Below, piece after piece: positions 7,785-13,995 of a stretch of DNA of 25,974 nt; positions within the stretch are counted from its first letter, which is position 1, and each line of letters begins with the position of its first letter. Source of the stretch: a bacterium. Its GTDB lineage: Bacteria > UBA9089 > JASEIO01. The stretch lies in contig JASEIO010000020.1 of NCBI GenBank assembly GCA_030017475.1, positions 1-25,974 on the forward strand, given 5' to 3'. A program made the translations under genes and the position numbers. The notes beneath the pieces are model-generated. The model had not been told where the DNA came from. It saw only the letters and a program-made list of their open reading frames with translations, and did no database searches.

Positions 7785-7813
7785 TTGACACACATCTTAA
7801 AACAGGATATAAT
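7785..7813 (+). promoter_or_regulatory. Consensus sigma-70 promoter for the ABC transporter
   Basis: TTGACA (7785-7790), a 17-base spacer, and TATAAT (7808-7813) match the consensus at every position. The ATG of the permease follows only 7 bases after the -10 box, so the predicted start of transcription is at or next to the ATG. Confidence 0.8.
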
Positions 7814-7820
7814 TTGAAGG

Positions 7821-8600
7821 ATGAAAAGGGATATCTTGTGGATAGTGTTTTATATTTTGGGTGGGGTTGTTCTAATCTTTATCTTATCTCCTATACTTTC
7901 CATCATCCTCTCATCCAGTCCAAAGGTTCTTTGGGAGACAATTAGGGAGCAAGAGGTTTATAAGGCTATCTGGCTAACCCTTTATGCCAGCCTTATCTCA
8001 ACCGCTGTGGCATTCCTATTTGGTATTCCTTTGGCATATCTATTGGCTAGAAAAGGATTCTTTGGGAAGGGTTTTATCGAGGGGATAATTGATATACCTA
8101 TTGTCATTCCTCATATTGGAGCAGGGGTTGCTCTATTAACCACCTTTTCACAAGATACCTTATTTGGTAAGATATTTTCTTTAATTGGAATTAGATTTGT
8201 AGGTGAGGTTCCAGGGATAATTTTGGCTATGATGTTTGTATCCATTCCATTTTTAATTGATTCTGCAAAGGAGGGATTTTTAAAGGTAGGTGAAAGATTA
8301 GAAAAGGTATCCCGTACATTAGGGGCAAGTCCCTTTCAAACATTTTGGAAGATATCCCTTCCTTTGGCTAAAAGGGATATCTTGTCTGGATTGGTTTTGA
8401 TGTGGTCAAGAGGAATCTCAGAATTTGGGGCAGTGGTTATCTTAACCTATCACCCAAAAACCTGTCCCGTATTAATTTGGCAAAGGTTTGAATCATTTGG
8501 GATCAGTAGTGCAAGACCTGTTTCGGCCCTTTTAATAATAATATGTCTTCTGGTCTTCACCATATTAAGGATAAGGATTAAGAGATGGGGATTAAGATAA
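7821..8600 (+). CDS. wtpB: Tungstate/molybdate-type ABC transporter permease (WtpB/ModB-like)
   Basis: The protein is 259 residues with about six hydrophobic segments, fitting an inner-membrane permease of the ModB/WtpB family. The EAA loop that contacts the ATPase reads SRTLGASPFQTFWKISLP (about 164-181). The signature SRGISEFGAVVILTYHP and RFESFG...ARPVSALL near the C-terminus is typical of tungstate and molybdate permeases, including archaeal WtpB. An in-frame TGA at 7815-7817 lies just before the ATG, so no longer start exists. A TTG at codon 6 after AAGGGA is a possible alternative start. The ATPase gene overlaps its 3' end by 16 bases. No periplasmic binding protein gene is adjacent. 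Substrate is assigned by family resemblance. Confidence 0.85.
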   Translation: MKRDILWIVFYILGGVVLIFILSPILSIILSSSPKVLWETIREQEVYKAIWLTLYASLISTAVAFLFGIPLAYLLARKGFFGKGFIEGIIDIPIVIPHIGAGVALLTTFSQDTLFGKIFSLIGIRFVGEVPGIILAMMFVSIPFLIDSAKEGFLKVGERLEKVSRTLGASPFQTFWKISLPLAKRDILSGLVLMWSRGISEFGAVVILTYHPKTCPVLIWQRFESFGISSARPVSALLIIICLLVFTILRIRIKRWGLR

Positions 8601-9631
8601 AGGAACTATCCATTTCTTTAGGAGGGTTTTCTCTATCAAACATTACCTTTTCGGTTAAAGATGGTGAATATTTTGTTATCTTAGGACCAACCGGCTCGGG
8701 AAAGACAACCCTACTTGAAACCATCGCTGGATTGAATAAACCCGACAGAGGAGAAATCATACTTAATGGACGCAGGATTACAAACATGCCTCCTGAGGAG
8801 AGGAATTTAGGATTTGTATATCAGGATTATGCACTCTTTCCTCATCTCTCGGTAAAAGAGAATATCCTATTTGGTCTAAGATTAAAAAGGCTGAAAAGGC
8901 AAGACTTGGAGGAAAGACTCAAAAAGGTAGTTAATTTGCTCTCCTTACAAAGATTGCAAAAGGAGAATCCAGGGGATCTATCAGGTGGGGAAAGGCAAAA
9001 GGTAGCTTTAGCCAGGGCATTGATTTTAGAACCGAGGATCTTGCTATTAGATGAACCATTCCAGGCCTTAGATCCTCATACAAGGAAAGGCTTTCAAATA
9101 GCATTGAAAAGGTTGCATGAAGATTTAAAGCCCACTGTAATCCATGTTACCCATTCCTTTGAAGAGGCATTAACCTTAGGTGAAAGGATTGGGGTTATTA
9201 ATCGAGGAGAGATTATCCAGATAGGAAAACCACAGGAAATATTTAGGAAGCCAAAAACACGCTTTGTAGCAGAATTTGTGGGAGCGGAAAACCTATTTAA
9301 GGGTAACATCATTAAAAGGGATGATCGCACATTTATAGATATTGGTCCAATAAGCTTTGATGTAGTAACCTCTCGCATTGGAGAGGTGCATGCAGTAATA
9401 CGAGAAGATGAAATCATTTTGTCAAATGAACCATTCCGTTCAAGTGCCAGAGATAGATTCCAAGGGAAAATAGTCTCCATTACAGAGCTAAATCTCTGTT
9501 ATCGAGTAGTAGTTGATGTAGGTGTTCAGTTTTCGGTATTAATTACAAAGAGGTCCTTTGAGGAATTGGAACTTTTTCATGGAAAGGATGTTTTTATAAC
9601 CTGGAAGGCCTCATCTGTTCATATATTTTAG
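8585..9631 (+). CDS. wtpC: Tungstate/molybdate-type ABC transporter ATP-binding protein (WtpC/ModC-like)
   Basis: A 348-residue ABC ATPase with Walker A GPTGSGKT (34-41), Q-loop region VYQDYALFPHLSV, signature LSGGE (132-136), Walker B LLLDEP with D156-E157, and the H-loop in VIHVTHSFEEA. The C-terminal ~110 residues resemble the TOBE-type regulatory domain that in ModC/WtpC can bind the oxyanion. It overlaps the permease gene by 16 bases, so the two subunits are made together. It couples ATP hydrolysis to uptake of an oxyanion, probably tungstate or molybdate. Sulfate or other anion specificity is less likely given the partner permease. Confidence 0.88.
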   Translation: MGIKIKELSISLGGFSLSNITFSVKDGEYFVILGPTGSGKTTLLETIAGLNKPDRGEIILNGRRITNMPPEERNLGFVYQDYALFPHLSVKENILFGLRLKRLKRQDLEERLKKVVNLLSLQRLQKENPGDLSGGERQKVALARALILEPRILLLDEPFQALDPHTRKGFQIALKRLHEDLKPTVIHVTHSFEEALTLGERIGVINRGEIIQIGKPQEIFRKPKTRFVAEFVGAENLFKGNIIKRDDRTFIDIGPISFDVVTSRIGEVHAVIREDEIILSNEPFRSSARDRFQGKIVSITELNLCYRVVVDVGVQFSVLITKRSFEELELFHGKDVFITWKASSVHIF

Positions 9632-9637
9632 ATAGAT

Positions 9638-10151
<514 letters not shown>

Positions 10152-10296
10152 CTATGTTTTATAATAATTCTTTTCTCGATTGCCAAGCAAAAATTAATTT
10201 TGGTTGACAATATCTCTTAAATTATGCTATGGTTTATTAAATTGCTTACGGAAGATAATAATGTTTTAAGGAGGAGAATTGTCAATGGAAAAGTAT

Positions 10297-10325
10297 TTGA
10301 CAAATCACTAATTTTCTGGTATATT
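10297..10325 (+). promoter_or_regulatory. Sigma-70 promoter for tRNA-Phe and downstream genes
   Basis: TTGACA (10297-10302), a 17-base spacer and TATATT (10320-10325) lie just before tRNA-Phe; transcription should start near 10332. A weaker candidate (TTGACA at 10204-10209 with TATGGT at 10228-10233, spacing 18) lies upstream. Between 10152 and 10296 I see nothing else convincing. Confidence 0.75.
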
Positions 10326-10334
10326 GAAAAAATT

Positions 10335-10407
<73 letters not shown>

Positions 10408-10454
10408 GTCCTTTTTCTTAAGGTTTCTCTTTGTGTCGCTTTTTTAAAAAGGAC
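10408..10454 (+). repeat. Inverted repeat filling the spacer between two tRNA genes
   Basis: GTCCTTTTT (10408-10416) pairs perfectly with AAAAAGGAC (10446-10454). The arms begin at the base after tRNA-Phe and end two bases before tRNA-Thr. The 29-base loop holds a T-rich segment. It may help present the tRNA ends to processing enzymes. Confidence 0.5.
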
Positions 10455-10455
10455 A

Positions 10456-10530
10456 GCCCACGTAGCTCAATTGGTTAAGAGCAAGGCATTCGTAATGCCT
10501 AGGTTACAGGTTCAAATCCTGCCGTGGGCT
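10456..10530 (+). tRNA. tRNA-Thr (CGT)
   Basis: A 75-base cloverleaf: acceptor GCCCACG/CGTGGGC with discriminator T, D-arm GCTC...GAGC, anticodon stem AGGCA/TGCCT around TTCGTAA (anticodon CGT, reads ACG), and T-arm CAGG TTCAAAT CCTG. The outermost T-stem position is an A-C mismatch. No CCA is encoded. Confidence 0.96.
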
Positions 10531-10547
10531 TATTAGGAGTGGATAGG

Positions 10548-12452
10548 TTGCTTAAAAAGGACCATAAAATTCGAATCTTTCTTTTTACTATAATCTTAAT
10601 CATATCCTTTATGGGATTAATTATAAGATTATATTATATTCAAATCTCGCAAAATGGAAAGATGAAAGGATTACCTATAATAAATCATATGAAAAGAGAA
10701 GAGGTGGAGGTTGAAAGAGGAACTATATATGACCGAAAAGGGCGTACCTTAGCAGTAAGTATTGAAGTAAAATCGTTATATGCCAATCCCTTGCATGTTG
10801 AAGACGTAGAATACACTGCTTCTAAGTTATCTCCTATCTTAGATATGAAAAAGGAGGATATAATTTCTAAATTGAATAAGGATTGTTGTTTTGTGTGGTT
10901 AAAAAGAAAGCTTCCTAAAAAAGAGGCTATGGCTATAGAAAGGTTAGATTTACCTGGCATCCATTTTATTGAAGAGTATAAAAGATTTTATCCCAAAGGA
11001 AGGTTGGCTTCAAATATCCTGGGTTTTGCAGGTATGGATAATCGAGGATTAGAAGGTATTGAATTGTCTTTTGATGAATATTTGAAAAGCAAAGGTGAAA
11101 GCTTTCAGTTTATTATGGATGGGACTGGTAAGGTAATATATAATGATATACCTAAAACTAAAGGATATGAGATTGTTTTAACTATAGATGAGGTAATCCA
11201 ACATATCGCAGAATCGGAGTTAGAAAAGGTATGTACTAGATATGAAGCAAAAAATGGGATTGTTTTAGTTATGGATCCAAAAACTGGGGAAATGTTGGCT
11301 ATGGCAGTCTATCCAAATTTCAATCCTAATAATTTCTCGCGGTATTCGCAATCTCGGTTTAGAAATCGCGCAATATCAGATACATTTGAACCAGGTTCTA
11401 CCTTTAAGATTATTACTGGTGCTGCGGCTTTACAAGAAGGAGTGGTAAAATCAAAGGATACTTTTTATTGTGATGGCAATATAAAGATATCAAAGCACAA
11501 GACTAGTTGTATTGTTAAACATAAGGACTTAACATTCTCCGAAATAATAGAAAAATCATGTAATGTTGGAGCCATAAAAACAGCCCTTAGATTGAAACCC
11601 AACACATTCTATGGATACATAAAAAGGTTTGGTTTTGGTAACCTTACTGGAATAGATTTACCAGGAGAAGGAAAAGGGATATTGCGAAAACCAGGGAAGT
11701 GGTCACGATTATCTATCCCGTCTTTAGCTATTGGTCAAGAACTTTCAGTTTCAGCTCTTCAATTAATAACCGCTATTACACCGTTTGCCAATGAAGGCCG
11801 TTTAATAAAACCTTTAATCGTCAAATACATTAGGGATTCAGATGGAAATATAATTAAACGATTTAATCCAACTTGTGTAAGACAGGTCATATCACCCGAG
11901 GTGGCTTTGGAAATTACTCGGATTTTAGAAAAGGCTGTAAGATACGGAACGGGTAAAAACGCCTATATCCCTGGTCTTAGGGTTGCGGGGAAAACCGGGA
12001 CAGCACAAAAGGCAGTTGGTGGTAAATATAGTGAGTTTATATCTTTATTTGTGGGCTATTTACCAGCAGATAATCCAAAGGTTATAATTTTAGTTGTGGT
12101 TGATGAACCTAAAGGGGAACATCTCGGAGGAGTGGTAGCTTCACCAGTTTTTAAAAAAATAGCTGAAAGGATATCGGCTTATTTAGGGATCTTTTCTCAA
12201 TCTAACTTTCAGCCATCGCCTTCCAAGGAACCACTCCAAACTTCTTACAGAAGGACACACCCTATAAATAACAAACTGTCTATTCCTGATTTGCAAGGAA
12301 CTACTATGAGAGAGGCATATCGCATCTTAAGTCGGCATCGGGTAAAAATGGAATTTATAGGTTCTGGAATTGCTGTATCCCAGTTTCCAATAGGAGGAGA
12401 AAAGATTAGACCTAATACAAAAGTAAAGGTTTTCTTTAAGCCACCTAATTAA
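10548..12452 (+). CDS. Penicillin-binding protein 2-type transpeptidase with PASTA domain (FtsI/SpoVD-like)
   Basis: A cell-wall transpeptidase of 635 residues from a TTG at 10548. AGGAG at 10535-10539 gives 8-base spacing to this TTG; the longer frame starting at 10524 lies inside tRNA-Thr and is unlikely. There is one N-terminal membrane segment (about residues 10-30), then a PBP dimerisation domain starting with VERGTIYDRKGRTLA. The transpeptidase domain has the three active-site motifs STFK (S284), SCN (S337) and KTGT (K482). The C-terminus carries a single PASTA repeat (IPDLQGTTMREAYRIL). This is the septal or elongation class B PBP that crosslinks peptidoglycan in the periplasm. It is followed after 4 bases by a DUF502 membrane protein. 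It has no promoter of its own that I can see and probably uses the tRNA promoter. Confidence 0.93.
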   Translation: MLKKDHKIRIFLFTIILIISFMGLIIRLYYIQISQNGKMKGLPIINHMKREEVEVERGTIYDRKGRTLAVSIEVKSLYANPLHVEDVEYTASKLSPILDMKKEDIISKLNKDCCFVWLKRKLPKKEAMAIERLDLPGIHFIEEYKRFYPKGRLASNILGFAGMDNRGLEGIELSFDEYLKSKGESFQFIMDGTGKVIYNDIPKTKGYEIVLTIDEVIQHIAESELEKVCTRYEAKNGIVLVMDPKTGEMLAMAVYPNFNPNNFSRYSQSRFRNRAISDTFEPGSTFKIITGAAALQEGVVKSKDTFYCDGNIKISKHKTSCIVKHKDLTFSEIIEKSCNVGAIKTALRLKPNTFYGYIKRFGFGNLTGIDLPGEGKGILRKPGKWSRLSIPSLAIGQELSVSALQLITAITPFANEGRLIKPLIVKYIRDSDGNIIKRFNPTCVRQVISPEVALEITRILEKAVRYGTGKNAYIPGLRVAGKTGTAQKAVGGKYSEFISLFVGYLPADNPKVIILVVVDEPKGEHLGGVVASPVFKKIAERISAYLGIFSQSNFQPSPSKEPLQTSYRRTHPINNKLSIPDLQGTTMREAYRILSRHRVKMEFIGSGIAVSQFPIGGEKIRPNTKVKVFFKPPN

Positions 12453-12456
12453 TCTT

Positions 12457-13059
12457 ATGAAATTTAGAATCAAAACCAGGTTAAAAACCTATTTTATAAC
12501 TGGTCTTCTGACTGTTTTACCAATTATAGTCACTATTGTAGCCGTTAAATTCCTTTTTCAACTTATAGAGAATATATTGCCATATTCCGTGTTATTAAAG
12601 GATATCCCTGGAAGGGGGGTGCTCTCGCCTCTGTTAAGTTTAACTGTAGCTATAATATCTATCTTATTAGTAGGATTAATTACTACCAATGTCTTAGGAA
12701 GAAGGTTTATTTCGTTAGGAGAAATTTTGTTAACTAAGGTGCCTTTAGTAAGTAATATCTATAATGGAGTTAAAAGCCTTTTGGAAGGCTTAATAAAATC
12801 TAAAGAGTCTTTCGCCAAAGTTGTTTTGGTTGAATATCCCAGATCGGGCATTTACTCAATTGGATTTCTTACCTGTAATACTAAAGGAGAGGTGGGTAGT
12901 ACAACTCCTGAATCTAAGGTTAATGTATTCATCCCTACCACCCCTAATCCTACATCAGGAATGTTAATTATAGTTCCCAAAGATCAAGTTACTCCACTAA
13001 ATCTGACTGTAGAAGAAGGAATAAAATTGGTAATATCAGGTGGCATACTTACTCCATAG
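12457..13059 (+). CDS. DUF502 family membrane protein
   Basis: A 200-residue protein with two transmembrane segments (about 12-36 and 55-80), an NVLGRRF segment, then the family hallmark VPLVSNIYNGVKSLLEGL and a C-terminal soluble domain with FIPTTPNPTSGMLIIVP. This matches DUF502, a widespread inner-membrane family without an established biochemical role. The gene starts 4 bases after the penicillin-binding protein stop, without a clear ribosome site, so it is probably translated by coupling. Co-location with a penicillin-binding protein and bactofilin suggests an envelope role. Confidence 0.9.
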   Translation: MKFRIKTRLKTYFITGLLTVLPIIVTIVAVKFLFQLIENILPYSVLLKDIPGRGVLSPLLSLTVAIISILLVGLITTNVLGRRFISLGEILLTKVPLVSNIYNGVKSLLEGLIKSKESFAKVVLVEYPRSGIYSIGFLTCNTKGEVGSTTPESKVNVFIPTTPNPTSGMLIIVPKDQVTPLNLTVEEGIKLVISGGILTP

Positions 13060-13100
13060 ACAGAAGACAGATGACAGAAAAATCTGACTTCTGACTTCTT
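13060..13100 (+). repeat. Period-7 tandem repeats forming a hairpin
   Basis: Three heptads ACAGAAG, ACAGATG, ACAGAAA (13060-13080) are followed by two TCTGACT heptads (13083-13096). The two halves pair: 13062-13072 with 13082-13092, an 11-position stem with one central A-A mismatch. It starts right after the DUF502 stop and ends before the bactofilin ribosome site. Confidence 0.7.
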
Positions 13101-13117
13101 AAAAAGGAGGTGAAAAG

Positions 13118-13546
13118 ATGTTTGGGTTTAAGAAAAGAGCTCAAAAAGGGAAAATTACCACTATCTTAGGAGAAAATTCGCACTTTACTGGAAAATTAAC
13201 CCTTGATGGAGAAGGAATGGTTAGAATTGATGGGAGGTTTGAAGGGGAAATAAAAGCAAATGGAGACTTAATCATCGGAAAGAGCGGAGATGTTAAAGCT
13301 AATGTAGTTGGAGGATATGTAATTATTGGAGGGAAGGTAGAAGGAAATGTTACAACGCACAAGCATTTAGAGCTACAGTCTGGAGGACAGCTAATTGGTG
13401 ATATTAGAACTCCATCTTTAGGTGTAGGAGAAGGGGTCACATTTAAAGGAAATTGCAATGTTGAACATGGTTTACTTATTTCACACGAGGGAAAGGCAGG
13501 AGAAAGAGAAGAGACAAAGAAGATAAGATTCCCAAAAATAGGCTAA
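13118..13546 (+). CDS. Bactofilin (polymer-forming cytoskeletal protein)
   Basis: The 142-residue protein has a central bactofilin beta-helix of repeating short strands: GENSHFTGKLTLDGEGMVRI, DGRFEGEIKANGDLIIGKSG, DVKANVVGGYVIIGGKVEGN, and so on to about residue 120. Bactofilins polymerise without nucleotide and anchor cell-wall or morphogenesis enzymes on the inner membrane. Short charged tails flank the core, as is usual. AAAGGAGGTG at the right spacing supports the ATG. Its neighbours, the penicillin-binding protein and DUF502, fit a cell-shape function. Confidence 0.95.
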   Translation: MFGFKKRAQKGKITTILGENSHFTGKLTLDGEGMVRIDGRFEGEIKANGDLIIGKSGDVKANVVGGYVIIGGKVEGNVTTHKHLELQSGGQLIGDIRTPSLGVGEGVTFKGNCNVEHGLLISHEGKAGEREETKKIRFPKIG

Positions 13547-13562
13547 TACCGTTTCACAGATT

Positions 13563-13607
13563 GGCCCATAGTCGATGGAAGACTATGGGCCATGGACTAT
13601 GACTATT
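13563..13607 (+). repeat. Perfect 11-bp hairpin with period-7 tail
   Basis: GGCCCATAGTC (13563-13573) and GACTATGGGCC (13581-13591) form a perfect stem with a 7-base loop. From 13581 onward the sequence also shows a period of seven: GACTATG, GGCCATG, GACTATG, ACTATTT. No T-run follows, so it is a weak terminator candidate; it lies between bactofilin and the HU-like gene. Confidence 0.75.
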
Positions 13608-13625
13608 TGAAGGGAGAGGTGTTGA

Positions 13626-13901
13626 ATGAACAAAAATGAATTAGCTGGTGTTATTGCAGAAAAAACGGGTTTAAATACGAAAGATGCAAGAGAAATTGTA
13701 AATGTTACCTTAGATTTCATAAAAGATGGATTAACAAGGGGTGAAAGATTGGAGATAAGAGGACTTGGGTCCTTTGAGGTTAGAAGGAGAAAAAAAGGGG
13801 TAGGAAGAAATATTTCGACAGGAGAGAAAGTGCCTATTCCAGCTCGGCAGGTTCCTGTTTTTATACCTGGTAAGATATTAAAGAAATTAGTTAACAGTTA
13901 A
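13626..13901 (+). CDS. HU/IHF-family DNA-binding protein
   Basis: A 91-residue histone-like protein with normal length and fold: MNKNELAGVIAEKTGL at the N-terminus, then the GLGSFEVRRR strand, and the DNA-binding arm GRNISTGEKVPIPARQVPVF. It bends DNA non-specifically (HU) or at sites (IHF); the sequence does not decide. GGAGAGGTG precedes the ATG. The stop codon lies within a 2 x AGTTAAC tandem heptad (13889-13902), and a tRNA gene begins 3 bases further on, so mRNA and tRNA are probably cut from one transcript. Confidence 0.96.
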   Translation: MNKNELAGVIAEKTGLNTKDAREIVNVTLDFIKDGLTRGERLEIRGLGSFEVRRRKKGVGRNISTGEKVPIPARQVPVFIPGKILKKLVNS

Positions 13902-13904
13902 CGT

Positions 13905-13976
13905 GCGGCCGTAATTCAGAGGTAGAATGCAAGCTTCCCAAGCTTGACGTCGTGGGTTCAATTCCCATCGGCCGCT
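13905..13976 (+). tRNA. tRNA-Gly (CCC)
   Basis: A 72-base cloverleaf: acceptor GCGGCCG/CGGCCGC with discriminator T, D-arm ATTC...GAAT, anticodon stem CAAGC/GCTTG around TTCCCAA (anticodon CCC, reads GGG), and T-arm GTGGG TTCAATT CCCAT. No CCA is encoded. It lies 3 bases after the HU-like gene and 19 before the TPR gene. Confidence 0.96.
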
Positions 13977-13995
13977 TAAGTATTTTGAGAGTTTT

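Noticed and set aside
10285-10311. Eight-codon ORF with AGGAGG upstream (a possible leader peptide)
   Set aside because: It overlaps the -35 box of the tRNA promoter and has no attenuator structure or matching downstream gene.
10524-10547. Upstream GTG start for the penicillin-binding protein
   Set aside because: The codon lies inside the acceptor stem of tRNA-Thr; TTG at 10548 has a proper ribosome site.
13563-13607. Hairpin as an intrinsic terminator
   Set aside because: No T-run follows the stem, and the downstream gene has no clear promoter.
13060-13607. Repeats as a CRISPR array
   Set aside because: Units are 7 bases in direct tandem, with no spacers of even length and no cas genes.
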